DNA from: Luteibacter sp. UNCMF331Sha3.1
Lineage (GTDB): Bacteria > Pseudomonadota > Gammaproteobacteria > Xanthomonadales > Rhodanobacteraceae
Length of the DNA stretch: 64,000 nucleotides
NCBI RefSeq assembly: GCF_900109915.1
Contig: NZ_FOBU01000002.1
Coordinates: 513,170-577,169 of the forward strand
Direction: 5' to 3'
The position numbers were made by a program, and so were the translations under genes. The notes beneath the pieces were generated by a model that saw nothing but the letters and a program-made list of their open reading frames with translations, had not been told where the DNA came from and made no database searches. Positions 1 to 9,567 of the stretch are shown here, in pieces. Numbering within the stretch: position 1 is the stretch's first letter; each line of letters begins with the position of its first letter.

Positions 1-849
1 CGCGCGATCGACCCGGGTGCGGTCGACGACGCGGTGCGACCCGTCGTCGCGAGCGTGCTCCGCAGCGGCGACGCGTTCTCGTGGATCGAAAGCCTCCGCC
101 GTCGCGACACCTACACCTACCAGCACGCCGTGGGTTGCAGCACGCTGGCCGCCGCGTTCGGGCGGCACATGGGATTCGCGCCCGAAGCCATCGTGAGCCT
201 GGCGGCCGGCGGCCTGCTGATGGACGTGGGCAAGGCCCAGCTGCCCGAAGAACTCCTCAACCGCGCGGGCCCGCTCAACGATGGCGAATGGGAGCTCGCA
301 CGCCAGCACGTGGTGGAGGGGGCCGCGATCCTCGACCATTCCGGTGTCGTCGACCCCGAAGTGCGCGACATGCTGATGACGCACCACGAGCGCTACGACG
401 GCAGCGGTTACCCGGACGGCCTGGCCGGCGCCGAGATCCCGCTCGCCGGGCGCATGGCGGCGATCATCGACACCTACCATGCCATGTCGTCGCAGCGTCC
501 CTACCGCCCGGCCGTTTCGCAACACCTTGCCCTGCGCGAGCTCTATGCTGGCCGCGATACGCAGTTCCAGGCGGAACTCGTCGAACAATTCCAGGCGTGC
601 CTCGGGGTTTACCCGACCGGGACGCTCGTCGAACTCAACACGGGTGAAGTCGCGGTCGTGATGATGCAGAATCACGCCCGCCGCCTGCAGCCGCGGGTCG
701 CGATCCTGACGCGAACGGACAAGGGGCCGCGCGAGGAATTCATCGTCGTCGACCTGATGAACCAGGCGGACGTGGTTCGCCGCGAAATCCTGCGTACGCT
801 ACCGGCGGGCAGTCACGGGATCGATCCCAGGGAGTATTTCCTTCAATGA
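1..849 (+). CDS. HD-GYP domain protein with degenerate HD dyad (5' end outside window)
   Basis: The frame is open from base 1, so the gene starts upstream; an internal GTG at 34 gives 271 residues. The HD-GYP family hydrolyses cyclic di-GMP. Numbering from that GTG, the HHE..DGSGYP block is at residues 117-127 (GYP 125-127), an upstream His is at 31 and His92 is also present. The HD dyad, normally LLHDIGK, reads LLMDVGK (Met63-Asp64), so one metal-ligand His is missing. A roughly 90-residue tail follows the catalytic domain. The stop overlaps the EAL gene by 4 bp (ATGA), so the two are co-translated. The family call is firm; the missing His makes activity doubtful, and a binding or regulatory role is possible. 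Confidence 0.88.
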   Translation, partial: RAIDPGAVDDAVRPVVASVLRSGDAFSWIESLRRRDTYTYQHAVGCSTLAAAFGRHMGFAPEAIVSLAAGGLLMDVGKAQLPEELLNRAGPLNDGEWELARQHVVEGAAILDHSGVVDPEVRDMLMTHHERYDGSGYPDGLAGAEIPLAGRMAAIIDTYHAMSSQRPYRPAVSQHLALRELYAGRDTQFQAELVEQFQACLGVYPTGTLVELNTGEVAVVMMQNHARRLQPRVAILTRTDKGPREEFIVVDLMNQADVVRREILRTLPAGSHGIDPREYFLQ

Positions 850-2096
850 GCGAACGCGCCGACATTCTGCCTGCCGTGCAGGTCATCCTCGATCGGGTCG
901 TGCCCGAGACCGGGTGGCGCGCCGTGCTGGTCGTGCGCCTGCAAGGCATGCGCGAGGCGCAGCTGCGCTTCGGTTACGACTTCGGCAGCGAGATCATGCT
1001 CGCTGCGCGCGGACGCCTGGTGGAGGCGATCCGCCACGTGGACACCGTCTTCGTCGCTGGCGACGACTCGTTCGTGGTGGTGCTGCCGTCCGTGCGCAAC
1101 CGCACGCACGCGCTGCTCGCCGCCACCCGCATCGTCGGCGCGTTCGACACGCCACTGCTGCGCGGTGAGCGCCCATGGCACGGCCGGCCCGTGGTGGGCG
1201 TCGCGGTGCATCCCGAGCACGGCACGTCCGCCGAGCTGCTCTACCGTCGCGCCGAGCTGGCGCACGACGAAGCACTGCGCATCGGCGAACCATTCGCCCT
1301 CTATCAGCCCGACGCGACGCCCGTGGAGATCCTCTACGGCGAGTTGCGCGAAGACATCGAAGCCAACCGGCTGCACGTCGCCTTCCAGCCGCTGCGCGAC
1401 CTGCGTTCCGGCGAGATGGTGCGCGTGGAGTCGTTGTCGCGCTGGACCACTACCGCGCAGGTGCACGTGGCGCCGGCCGACTTCATCCAGTTCGCCGAGC
1501 GCAGCGACCTGATCGTGCCGCTGACGCGCTGGAGCCTCAACGCGTCGCTGCGGCACGCCGCGGCGCTGCATCGGGGCGGTTGCCCGCTGGATGTCGCCAT
1601 CAACCTGTCGCCACGCGTCTTCGCGGAGCAGGGCTTCGCGGAGCAGATGATCGGGGCGATGGAGATCTGGGGCGTGCCGCCGACGGCGGTGATCGTCGAG
1701 ATCACCGAGACCGCGCTGCTCACCGACCTCGACATGAGCGTGCGCGTGCTGCGCAACCTGCGCGACCGCGGCGTGCGCGTGGCCATCGACGACTTCGGTA
1801 CGGGCTACGCCTCGTTCGCGTACCTGCGTCATTTCCCCGCGACCGAACTCAAGATCGACCGCACGTTCGTCGACGCCATGATCACCGACAGCCGTACCGA
1901 GCTGCTCGTGCAGGCGATGGTGGACGTGGCCCACCGGATGGGGATGGAGGCGGTCGCCGAAGGCGTGGAGAACGAAGCGACGCTGCTGCGGCTGGTCGAG
2001 ATGGACTGCGACCTCGTGCAGGGCTACCACATCGGCCAGCCGATGCCGGCCGAAGACTTCGTCAGCGAACGCCTGGCGGCTGCCTCCTGCGTCTGA
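846..2096 (+). CDS. EAL-domain cyclic di-GMP phosphodiesterase with degenerate GGDEF domain
   Basis: 416 residues, cytoplasmic, no membrane segment. The N-terminal half (about 10-155) is a GGDEF fold whose signature is AGDDS at 71-75, so it cannot be a standard cyclase. The C-terminal half (about 160-410) is an EAL domain. The signature reads ESL at 195-197 and keeps the metal-binding Glu. The other family residues are visible: Asn253 in AINLSP, Glu in VEITE, Asp315-Asp316 in DDFGTGYAS, Lys336, EGVE and QGY. Phosphodiesterase activity is therefore likely. It follows the HD-GYP gene with a 4-bp overlap, pairing two PDE-type domains in one operon. The REP palindrome lies 6 bp after the stop. 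Confidence 0.9.
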   Translation: MSERADILPAVQVILDRVVPETGWRAVLVVRLQGMREAQLRFGYDFGSEIMLAARGRLVEAIRHVDTVFVAGDDSFVVVLPSVRNRTHALLAATRIVGAFDTPLLRGERPWHGRPVVGVAVHPEHGTSAELLYRRAELAHDEALRIGEPFALYQPDATPVEILYGELREDIEANRLHVAFQPLRDLRSGEMVRVESLSRWTTTAQVHVAPADFIQFAERSDLIVPLTRWSLNASLRHAAALHRGGCPLDVAINLSPRVFAEQGFAEQMIGAMEIWGVPPTAVIVEITETALLTDLDMSVRVLRNLRDRGVRVAIDDFGTGYASFAYLRHFPATELKIDRTFVDAMITDSRTELLVQAMVDVAHRMGMEAVAEGVENEATLLRLVEMDCDLVQGYHIGQPMPAEDFVSERLAAASCV

Positions 2097-2102
2097 CAGT
2101 AT

Positions 2103-2173
2103 GGGTGGGAGCCAGCCTGCTGGCGAAGGGTGCTTGCCGCAAGCACCCTTCGCCAGCAGGCTGGCTCCCACCC
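2103..2173. repeat. REP doublet (REPIN-like perfect palindrome)
   Basis: Two perfect 34-bp inverted arms are separated by 3 nt. The outer part of each arm is the REP unit GTGGGAGCCAGCCTGCTGG. It lies between the convergent EAL and coaE genes, where the transcript would form a strong hairpin and could act as a bidirectional terminator. The same REP unit recurs at 29387, 57649 and, as a single copy, 62773. No RAYT transposase is visible in the window. Confidence 0.9.
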
Positions 2174-2183
2174 GAGGGACTGT

Positions 2184-2801
2184 CTATTGGGAAGCCTTCC
2201 CCATACCCATGCGGCGATAGCGCGCGTCGAGCGCGGCAACCGCTCCATCCAGCGACGCCTCGTCCGCATCGTTGACGATCACATCGTCCGCGATCGCCAG
2301 CCGCTGTTCGCGCGTGGCCTGCGCGGCGATCATCTTTGCGGCGAGCGCGGCATCGATACCGTCGCGCCGCGTCAGCCGCTCGATCCGCATGGCCTCGGGC
2401 GCGTCGACCACCAGCACCCGATCCACCCATGCGTAATGGGCGCGGTTCTCCACGAGCAAGGGAATCGACAAGATGCAGTAGGGCCCGGTATCGGACGCCA
2501 CCGCGTCGCGCAGCCACGTGCGGATGCGCGGGTGGAGGATGCCCTCGAGCGTGACGCGGGCCGAGGGATCGGCGAAGACCCGCTGGCGCATGGCCGGGCG
2601 ATCGAGCCGACCCGCCGCGTCGAGCGCGTCCGGGCCGAAGACACGGGCCACCTCGGCCAGTGCGTCCGATCCGGGCTCCACGACCGCACGCGCCGCCACA
2701 TCGGCGTCGTAGGCATGGATGCCCAGCGCCTCGAAGCGGCGCTCCACGGCGCTCTTGCCCGAGGCGATGCCACCGGTGAGCGCGACGACGAAGCCGGTCA
2801 T
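2184..2801 (-). CDS. coaE: dephospho-CoA kinase
   Basis: 205 residues. CoaE catalyses the last step of coenzyme A synthesis, ATP-dependent 3'-phosphorylation of dephospho-CoA, in the cytoplasm. The N-terminus carries the P-loop GGIASGKS (about residues 10-17), followed by the DAD segment and the conserved SIPLLVE stretch of the family. The ATG at 2801 overlaps the pilD stop by 4 bp, fixing the start and indicating translational coupling. pilD-coaE linkage is common in gammaproteobacteria. Length is typical. Confidence 0.96.
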   Translation of the reverse strand: MTGFVVALTGGIASGKSAVERRFEALGIHAYDADVAARAVVEPGSDALAEVARVFGPDALDAAGRLDRPAMRQRVFADPSARVTLEGILHPRIRTWLRDAVASDTGPYCILSIPLLVENRAHYAWVDRVLVVDAPEAMRIERLTRRDGIDAALAAKMIAAQATREQRLAIADDVIVNDADEASLDGAVAALDARYRRMGMGKASQ

Positions 2802-3667
2802 CGCAGGCCCGTGGCGCTCATGTAGGCCGCGAGCAGCCGGTCGCCCGCAAGGAACCAGACCCAGCCGGCGGCCGCGATGTAGGGCCCGAAGGGAATCGGC
2901 ACGTCGCGCTGGTGGTGACGGAACAGCATCAGGCCGCCGCCGACGATCGCGCCGATCAGCGACGACAGCATCACCACGGGCAGGATCGCGACGGGGCCCA
3001 TCCATGCACCGAGCGCCGCGAGCAGCTTGAAGTCGCCGTGGCCCATGCCCTCCTTGCCCGTCAGCAGCTTGAACAGCCAGTAGACGCTCCACAGGCTGAG
3101 GTAGCCGACGAGCGCGCCCAGGATCGCGGACGAGGGCAGCACCGGCAGTGGATTCCACGAGGGGATCAGCGTGAGCCCGAGGCCGATCCACAACAGCGGG
3201 TAATTCAGTTCGTCGGGCAGCAGCTGCGTGCGCACGTCGATGCCGGACAGCGCGATGAGGAAGAAGGTGAACACGAGCGCGGCCAGCGCCGCCATCGTGG
3301 GGCCGAAGTGCCAGACGATCAGCGCGCTGGCGATGCCGGTGAAGAGTTCGACCGCGGGGTACTGCGCGGAGATCTTCGTGCCGCAGTAGCGACACCGGCC
3401 GCGCAGGAACAGCCAGCCGAACAGCGGGATGTTGTCGTGCGCGGCGAGCTTGTGCTTGCACGTCGGGCAGTGCGACGACTCCAGCGCCACACCCGGTGGC
3501 TTCGGCTCGTCCACCGGCTCGAGCTCGAGCACCTCGCGCGCCTGCTGGCGCCACTCCCACTGCATGCGCGCCGGCGTGCGCAGGATGACCACGTTGAGAA
3601 AGCTGCCGACGAGCAGGCCGAAGACGGCGGCGAAGACGATCCAGAGGGAGAGCGGAAGATCCGGCAT
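2798..3667 (-). CDS. pilD: type IV prepilin peptidase / N-methyltransferase
   Basis: 289 residues, polytopic inner-membrane protein. PilD removes prepilin leader peptides after Gly and methylates the new N-terminal Phe. The cytoplasmic zinc tetracysteine is visible as CPTC (Cys67, Cys70) and CRYC (Cys92, Cys95). The two catalytic aspartates of the family are Asp144 (SGIDVRTQLLPD) and Asp212 in GMGHGDFKLL. Six to eight hydrophobic segments follow. It would process the two pilins encoded at 21.1 and 23.6 kb. It is downstream of pilC, separated by a likely terminator, and overlaps coaE by 4 bp. Confidence 0.97.
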   Translation of the reverse strand: MPDLPLSLWIVFAAVFGLLVGSFLNVVILRTPARMQWEWRQQAREVLELEPVDEPKPPGVALESSHCPTCKHKLAAHDNIPLFGWLFLRGRCRYCGTKISAQYPAVELFTGIASALIVWHFGPTMAALAALVFTFFLIALSGIDVRTQLLPDELNYPLLWIGLGLTLIPSWNPLPVLPSSAILGALVGYLSLWSVYWLFKLLTGKEGMGHGDFKLLAALGAWMGPVAILPVVMLSSLIGAIVGGGLMLFRHHQRDVPIPFGPYIAAAGWVWFLAGDRLLAAYMSATGLR

Positions 3668-3680
3668 GACGTGTCCGTGG

Positions 3681-3717
3681 TCAAAGAAAAGCCCTCCGCC
3701 CGCGAGGGGGAGGGCTC
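3681..3717 (-). terminator. intrinsic terminator after pilC
   Basis: Read on the minus strand, a GC-rich stem (AGCCCTCC with GGAGGGCT) is followed directly by TTTTCTTTG. It lies 24 bp past the pilC stop and ends before the pilD start. It should terminate or attenuate transcription, lowering pilD-coaE relative to pilC. Confidence 0.72.
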
Positions 3718-3740
3718 GTATTGTGGCATCGGCGATGCGA

Positions 3741-5006
3741 TCAGGTCGTACCGGCGATCTTGAAGATGGGCAGGTACAGCGAGATCACCATGCCGCCGAC
3801 GAGGCCGCCGAGGATCACCATGATGAAGGGTTCGAGCAGGCTGGCCAGCGTATCGACCGCGTTGTTGACCTCTTCCTCGTAGAACTCCGCGACCTTGAAC
3901 AGCATGTGGTCGAGCGAACCGGATTCCTCGCCGATGGCCGTCATCTGCACGACCATGTTGGGGAACAGGTTCGTCTGGCGCATCGACAGCTGCAGCTGGT
4001 GGCCGACCGACACGTCGTCGCGCATCTGGAGCACGGCTTCGCCATACACGATGCTTCCCGTGGCGCCGGACACGGCCTCCAGCGCCTCGACCAGCGGCAC
4101 GCCGGCCTGGAACGTCACGCCGAGCGTGCGGGCGAAACGGGCCAGCGCGGACTGCCGCAGGATGTTGCCGATCACGGGGATCCGCAACGAGAGCCGGTCG
4201 AGAAAATGCGCGAACTTCGTCGAGCGTTTCTTCGCCATGACGAATAGGACACCCGCGCCGATGCACACGCCGATCACGAGCCACCAGTAGCTCTGCATGA
4301 ACTCCGATGCCTTGACCACGATCATCGTCGGCACCGGCAGTTCGGCACCGGCATCGCGGAATGTCTGCTGGAATACCGGGACCACGAAGAGCAGCAGGAT
4401 CATCGTCACGAGGAACGCGACCACGAGCACCATGGCCGGATAGAACAAGGCCTTCTTGATCTTGGCCTTGATCCCCTCGACGCGCTCCTTGTAGGTCGCC
4501 ACCGTGTCCAGGATGGTGTCGAGCACGCCGGCCGATTCGCCCGCGTGGACGAGGTTGCGGTACAGCTCGTCGAACTCGACCGGGTACTGGCCCAGGGCCT
4601 CGTGGAGCGCGGAGCCACCCTCGATGTTGGCCTTGACGTCCAGCAGCATGTTCTTGAAGCGGACGTTCTTCTGGCCGTTCGCGATGATGTCGAAGGCCTG
4701 CACCATCGGCACGCCCGAGGCCATCATCGTCGCGATCTGGCGACTGAAGATCGCCACGTCACGCGGCTTCACCGTGCTTCCCGACGATCCGAACAGGGGT
4801 TTGGCGCGCTCGCGGACCGTCTGGGGGTTCATGCCCTGGCGGCGCAGTTCCGCCTTGACGAGGGTCGCGGTCTTCGCCTGCATCTCGCCGGTCATGCGCT
4901 TGCCGCGCTTGTCCAGCGCGGTCCAGTCGTACATGGTCAGCTTGTTGACCTCGGCCCTCGCGGCGCCGATGGCGCGCGAGTTCTTGTTGGCTGTAGCTAC
5001 GGCCAT
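3741..5006 (-). CDS. pilC: type IV pilus inner-membrane platform protein
   Basis: 421 residues, the usual length of PilC, the inner-membrane platform that couples the PilB/PilT motors to pilin insertion. It has two repeated GspF domains (about 85-205 and 290-410). Each ends in a hydrophobic segment: LVVAFLVTMILLLFVVPVF near 210, another near 240, and a C-terminal one at about 390-412. The conserved GESAG and GEESG motifs, one per domain, are both present. The ATG at 5006 gives a typical N-terminus. It lies 136 bp downstream of pilB with no pilin gene between. Confidence 0.96.
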   Translation of the reverse strand: MAVATANKNSRAIGAARAEVNKLTMYDWTALDKRGKRMTGEMQAKTATLVKAELRRQGMNPQTVRERAKPLFGSSGSTVKPRDVAIFSRQIATMMASGVPMVQAFDIIANGQKNVRFKNMLLDVKANIEGGSALHEALGQYPVEFDELYRNLVHAGESAGVLDTILDTVATYKERVEGIKAKIKKALFYPAMVLVVAFLVTMILLLFVVPVFQQTFRDAGAELPVPTMIVVKASEFMQSYWWLVIGVCIGAGVLFVMAKKRSTKFAHFLDRLSLRIPVIGNILRQSALARFARTLGVTFQAGVPLVEALEAVSGATGSIVYGEAVLQMRDDVSVGHQLQLSMRQTNLFPNMVVQMTAIGEESGSLDHMLFKVAEFYEEEVNNAVDTLASLLEPFIMVILGGLVGGMVISLYLPIFKIAGTT

Positions 5007-5142
5007 GGCGCGATGTTCCCCCCGGATTTCTGCTTTCTTGCGGACGTGCCCTGGGCACCCCCGCGCCGGCGGATAGTCTGAACGACTTTCCGCTTATTTT
5101 TCTGCCATATGGCGCACATCCTGACGGTGCAGCCTCCGAACA

Positions 5143-6870
5143 TCAATCCTTCGTGACGCGATTGATCTCCGCCAGGCTCGTGATCCCGTTGCGCGCCTTC
5201 AGCAGGGCCGACGCCCGCAGGTCGTTGATGCCGGCCCGACGGGCGACTTCGGCGATCTGGATGGCGTTGCCCCCTTCGAGCACGATCTTCTGGATTTCCT
5301 CGACCATCGGCATGACCTGGTAGATGCCGACGCGCCCCTTGTAGCCCTCGTTGCAGCTGTCGCAGCCCACGGCCTCGTAGATCGTGATGCCGGCGTCGAC
5401 TTCCTCCTGGGTGAAACCCTCGGCCAGCAGGGCGGCCGGGGGGATCTCGATCGCCCGCTTGCAGTCGTGCAGCCGTCGCGCGAGGCGCTGGGCGATGATC
5501 AGGGTGACCGACGAGGTGATGTTGTAGGGCGCGATGCCCATGTTCATCAGGCGCGAGATGGTCTGCGGGGCGTCGTTCGTATGCAGCGTCGAGAGGACCA
5601 TGTGACCGGTCTGCGCGGCCTTGACCGCGATCTCGGCGGTTTCCAGGTCACGGATTTCGCCGACCATGATCACGTCCGGATCCTGGCGGAGGAACGAGCG
5701 GAGCGCGGCGGCGAAGGTCATGCCGCGCTTCACGTTCTGCTGGACCTGGTTGATGCCTTCGACGCGGATTTCGACGGGGTCCTCGACCGTGGAGATGTTG
5801 CGGCCTTCGGTGTTGAGGATGTTCAGCGCCGTGTAGAGCGACACCGTCTTGCCCGAGCCGGTGGGGCCGGTGACCAGCACCATGCCGTAGGGCTTCTCGA
5901 TCGCGTCGAGGTAGAGATTCTTCTGCACCTCCTCGTAACCCAGCTTGTCGATGCCGAGCTTGGCCGAGGAGCCGTCGAGGATACGCAGCACGATCTTCTC
6001 GCCGAACAGCGTGGGCAGGGTGCTCACGCGGAAGTCGATCGCGCGGGTCTTGGTGAGGTTGAGCTTGATGCGGCCATCCTGCGGCACGCGGCGTTCCGCG
6101 ATGTCGAGGCCGCTCATCACCTTGATGCGGGAGGCGATGCGCGCGCCGAGCTTGATCGGCGCGGTGGCGACGATGCGCAGGATGCCGTCCATGCGCAGGC
6201 GGACGCGGTACACCGCTTCGAACGGCTCGAAGTGGATGTCTGATGCGCCGCGCTTGATCGCGTCGACCAGGATCTTGTTGACGAACTTGACGACCGGCGC
6301 GTCGTCGTTGGCGTTGGCGTCGATGCCGGTCGAGCCGTCACCGTCGTCGTCGCCGGATTCGAGGGCGAGCTCGTCCAGGCCGCCGTCGTCGAAGCCCGGC
6401 ACGCTGGCGCTCATGGCCGAGAGGGCAACGTCGATCACCCGGCGCAGCTGGCCCCGCTCGACCAGCACCGGCTCCACCATGTGGTTGGAGTGGAACTTGA
6501 TCTCGTCCAGCGCGTGCGACTGCATGGGATCGGCGATGCCGACGAACAGCCGCTTGCCGCGCTTGAAGAGGGGCAGGGCCTGGTGCTTGGTGATCAGGGC
6601 TTCCGTGACGAGGTCGAGCGGCATCACGGCCGGGGTCATCGCACCGATGTCCATGAGCGGCATGCCGAATTCCGACGACGCCACCTGGGACAGCTTGATG
6701 CTGTCGACGAGGTTGTGATCGACCAGCCATGACGACAGCGAGACACGCTTTTCGGCGGCGTCCTGGACGGCTTTGCGAACGTCGGCCTCGGCGAGAACGC
6801 CCTCGCTGACCAGACGCCGAGCCATACCCGTCAGACCGGCCAGCATGGGCTGTTGCATTTGTGAAGCCAT
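5143..6870 (-). CDS. pilB: type IV pilus assembly ATPase
   Basis: 575 residues, cytoplasmic hexameric motor that powers pilus extension. The N-terminal MshEN/N1 domain is at about 20-155, then an acidic linker (about 160-190). The T2SE ATPase core has Walker A GPTGSGKT at 335-342, Walker B IMVGEIRD at 401-408 and the His box STLHTNDA near 427-434. Of the C-terminal zinc-binding cysteines, Cys503 and Cys506 are intact, but the first pair is reduced to one Cys (470, in LHDCK), so His468 may be a ligand. The ATG at 6870 has a GGGA-type ribosome site upstream. It heads the block pilB-pilC-pilD-coaE. Confidence 0.96.
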   Translation of the reverse strand: MASQMQQPMLAGLTGMARRLVSEGVLAEADVRKAVQDAAEKRVSLSSWLVDHNLVDSIKLSQVASSEFGMPLMDIGAMTPAVMPLDLVTEALITKHQALPLFKRGKRLFVGIADPMQSHALDEIKFHSNHMVEPVLVERGQLRRVIDVALSAMSASVPGFDDGGLDELALESGDDDGDGSTGIDANANDDAPVVKFVNKILVDAIKRGASDIHFEPFEAVYRVRLRMDGILRIVATAPIKLGARIASRIKVMSGLDIAERRVPQDGRIKLNLTKTRAIDFRVSTLPTLFGEKIVLRILDGSSAKLGIDKLGYEEVQKNLYLDAIEKPYGMVLVTGPTGSGKTVSLYTALNILNTEGRNISTVEDPVEIRVEGINQVQQNVKRGMTFAAALRSFLRQDPDVIMVGEIRDLETAEIAVKAAQTGHMVLSTLHTNDAPQTISRLMNMGIAPYNITSSVTLIIAQRLARRLHDCKRAIEIPPAALLAEGFTQEEVDAGITIYEAVGCDSCNEGYKGRVGIYQVMPMVEEIQKIVLEGGNAIQIAEVARRAGINDLRASALLKARNGITSLAEINRVTKD

Positions 6871-7043
6871 CGGTTGTCCCGTTTCCCCGAGATTTGGAGA
6901 GGAATCTACTCCAGGATGTGCGCGGGGTCACGTGAAAGGCCTCGTCGCGCGGGGTGCATCCGGTATCATCGCGCTGGCCGGTGACGGGCATGCCGGGGTA
7001 TCGCCGGTTCCGGTCCGCCTGATGTGCTCCAAGGGGGAGCCTG

Positions 7044-8441
7044 GTGCTTTTCAACTCACTGACTTTTCTTGTCTTTTTTGCGGTCGTGTTTCCCGTGTAC
7101 CTGCTTCTGCGGGGATGGGGTGCCCGGAAGACGTTTCTCCTGCTGGCGAGCTACGTCTTCTATGCCGCATGGAACCCCGCCTACGTCTTCATCCTCGCGT
7201 TCTCGACCGGCCTCGACTGGTGGCTGGCGCGCCGGCTGGGGCGCGAGGAGGCGCCCGGCAGGAGGAAGTTACTGCTCGTCGTGAGCCTCGTCGCCAACCT
7301 CGGCCTACTCGGCTTCTTCAAGTACGGCGACTTTGCGCTGCACAACATGCAGGCGCTGCTTGGGCTCGTGGGGGTCGCCTATGCCCCGCCGGCGTGGGAC
7401 ATCGTGCTGCCGGTAGGCATCTCGTTCTACACGTTCGCCTCGCTGTCCTACACGATCGACGTCTACCGCCGGGAGATCCGCGGCGACGCGTCGCTGCGCG
7501 ACTACGCGCTGTTCGTGGCGTTTTTCCCCCACCTCGTGGCGGGCCCGATCGTGCGTGCGCGGGCGCTGTTGCCGCAGCTGGCGACGCCGAGGCTCATCAC
7601 GCCGGACCAGGTCGCGTATGGCCTCGTGCTCGTGCTGATCGGGCTATTCTGCAAGGACGTGTTCGCGGATCGGCTGTTCGCGCCGGTGGTCGACGCGGTG
7701 TATGCGGCACCGGGCTCAGCAGGGACGGTTGCGGCGCTTGCCGCCTTCTTCGGGTTCGCCGGTCAGATCTACTTCGACTTCGGCGGCTACTCCCTGTGCG
7801 CGATCGGTCTGGCGATGGTCTTCGGCTTCGCCTTCCCGGACAACTTCCATTTCCCGTACGGTGCCAGAGGGCTGTCCGACTTCTGGCGCCGCTGGCACAT
7901 GTCGTTGTCGACATGGCTGCGCGATTACCTCTACATCCCGCTTGGCGGCAATCGCGGCGGCGAGTGGCGCACGTGCCGGAATCTCATGCTCACGATGCTC
8001 CTCGGCGGTCTCTGGCATGGCGCCTCCTGGACGTTCGTCGTGTGGGGCGGGCTGCATGGCCTCTATCTGATCGCCGAGCGGGTGCTCAGGCGTCACGCGC
8101 CACCGATCGGCGGCATCCTCGGCGACGTGCTGGTCACCACCACCACATTCATCCTCGTCTGCGTCGCATGGGTGGCGTTCCGCGCCCCGTCGTTCGGTTC
8201 GGCGCTCGAAATGTTTGGCGCGATGGGCCGGTGGGAGGTTGGCACGCCTGTCCAGTGGCTCGCGCTCATGGCCGCCCTCGGGATGTTCGGCTGGCACTGG
8301 CGCATGCGCGACCGAACGCTCGACGATCTGCTCGCCGCATCGTCCGAAGGTGCCCGCGCCGCCGTGGCCGCCGTCTGCATCATCGGCATCTTCCTCGCCG
8401 CGGGAGGGGACCAGCGTGCGTTCATCTACTTCCAATTCTGA
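7044..8441 (+). CDS. MBOAT-family membrane O-acyltransferase (AlgI-like)
   Basis: 465 residues, about ten to twelve membrane segments. MBOAT proteins of the AlgI/PatA type move acyl groups, usually acetyl, across the inner membrane for transfer to exported polysaccharides. Family hallmarks are [10 protein letters not shown] (His285) and [10 protein letters not shown] (His325, the invariant catalytic His). The GTG at 7044 is preceded by a strong AAGGGGGAG ribosome site. It overlaps the following SGNH gene by 26 bp. This pair matches the AlgI-AlgJ/X and PatA-PatB organisation. The substrate is unknown; the surrounding glycan cluster points to an exopolysaccharide or O-antigen. Confidence 0.93.
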   Translation: MLFNSLTFLVFFAVVFPVYLLLRGWGARKTFLLLASYVFYAAWNPAYVFILAFSTGLDWWLARRLGREEAPGRRKLLLVVSLVANLGLLGFFKYGDFALHNMQALLGLVGVAYAPPAWDIVLPVGISFYTFASLSYTIDVYRREIRGDASLRDYALFVAFFPHLVAGPIVRARALLPQLATPRLITPDQVAYGLVLVLIGLFCKDVFADRLFAPVVDAVYAAPGSAGTVAALAAFFGFAGQIYFDFGGYSLCAIGLAMVFGFAFPDNFHFPYGARGLSDFWRRWHMSLSTWLRDYLYIPLGGNRGGEWRTCRNLMLTMLLGGLWHGASWTFVVWGGLHGLYLIAERVLRRHAPPIGGILGDVLVTTTTFILVCVAWVAFRAPSFGSALEMFGAMGRWEVGTPVQWLALMAALGMFGWHWRMRDRTLDDLLAASSEGARAAVAAVCIIGIFLAAGGDQRAFIYFQF

Positions 8442-9567
8442 TATTCATCTGACGCATCGTGCGATTCCTGGCGGCCGCTGGCTGGCGCCGCTGGTTGCCG
8501 CCGGGTTTCTCGGCGTGCTGGCGATCGCGGGGCAGGAATTCTGGCTGGCAAGCCGGGGTTTCGTTCCCACGGTCGTCGATTCGGCATCCAGCTGGGCCCA
8601 TGAGCGAGAACGGGCGTCGACGCTGGGTAGCGATGCCCTGATCCTCGTCGGATCCTCGCGCATGCAGCTCGATGTCGATCTGGGCACGCTCGGCGACCTG
8701 ACCGGGCGCCCCACCGTGCAGCTGGCGATCGACGGCAGTTCGTTCGTTCCGGTGCTTGCCGATCTGGCCGCGGACGACAGGGTCAGGGGTGCCGTCGTCG
8801 TGGACTACCAGGATCACGTCGTCGGTGATGTTCATCGCCACGATAGTGCGGAGACCTATCTCGCCGAATGGAATCGCGTGAGGGATCGCCCGTTCATGCC
8901 CGACTTCGCCACGACCGAGAAAGTGCTGAGCGGATTCGTGCACGACCATCTGCGGAGCTTCGCCGATGGCGCAAGCCCCTTCGACTCGCTCACCCTCCGC
9001 CTCCTCGATCCGCAGGCGACGCCGCAATACCTCATTACCTTGCCCGGGCGCGAACGGCGTGCGAATTATGCGCGGGTGCAGATGCCGCAGTTCTACTTTG
9101 CGCGTGTCATGCGGAACGCGGGAATCACGCAGACCCCGCAAGCGACCAGTTGGCGGGAGTTCAACGACGCCCTGGCGAGACAGATCGACACCTTGTCCGT
9201 GTCCAGCATGCCGGCGTTCGCGACGAACGCGGCCACCGTGGCTGGCTATGTCCGGCAGATCGAACGCCGGGGCGGTCACGTCGTTTTCGTGATGTTCCCC
9301 CGGAGCGGTCTGGTCCGCGCGGCAGATGAGAGATTGTTCCCGCGGGGCCGTTACTGGTCCGCCTTTGCAAAGGCCGTGGAAACGACGACGCTCGATTATC
9401 GGGACGTACCCGCCATGGCGACGCTCGTCTGCCCGGATGGCTCGCATCTGGACGAAAGCGACCAGGTCACCTTCACGCGCGCGCTCGTAAACGCGGTTCC
9501 GGCGCTCCGCGAAGGTAATATGGCGGGGGCCGCGCGCGTGGCCTCCCGTAATGCCTCAGAGGAATAG
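8416..9567 (+). CDS. SGNH/GDSL-like O-acetylation partner protein (AlgJ/PatB-type)
   Basis: 383 residues. I chose the GTG at 8416 because a GGGAGGGGA ribosome site lies 5 bp upstream; the start overlaps the MBOAT gene by 26 bp. One N-terminal membrane anchor (about 22-43) is followed by a periplasmic domain. A block-I-like Ser lies in ILVGSSRMQ (about 76-84), and a C-terminal DGSHLD supplies the Asp-x-x-His pair of SGNH hydrolases. Such proteins take the acyl group from the MBOAT partner and place it on the polymer. Similarity to named families is weak, so the call rests on motifs plus operon pairing. Confidence 0.72.
   Translation: MRSSTSNSDIHLTHRAIPGGRWLAPLVAAGFLGVLAIAGQEFWLASRGFVPTVVDSASSWAHERERASTLGSDALILVGSSRMQLDVDLGTLGDLTGRPTVQLAIDGSSFVPVLADLAADDRVRGAVVVDYQDHVVGDVHRHDSAETYLAEWNRVRDRPFMPDFATTEKVLSGFVHDHLRSFADGASPFDSLTLRLLDPQATPQYLITLPGRERRANYARVQMPQFYFARVMRNAGITQTPQATSWREFNDALARQIDTLSVSSMPAFATNAATVAGYVRQIERRGGHVVFVMFPRSGLVRAADERLFPRGRYWSAFAKAVETTTLDYRDVPAMATLVCPDGSHLDESDQVTFTRALVNAVPALREGNMAGAARVASRNASEE

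Noticed and set aside
843-2171. Antisense open frame opposite the EAL gene, running into the REP palindrome
   Set aside because: His/Arg-rich shadow that starts inside a repeat; the EAL frame is clearly the coding one.
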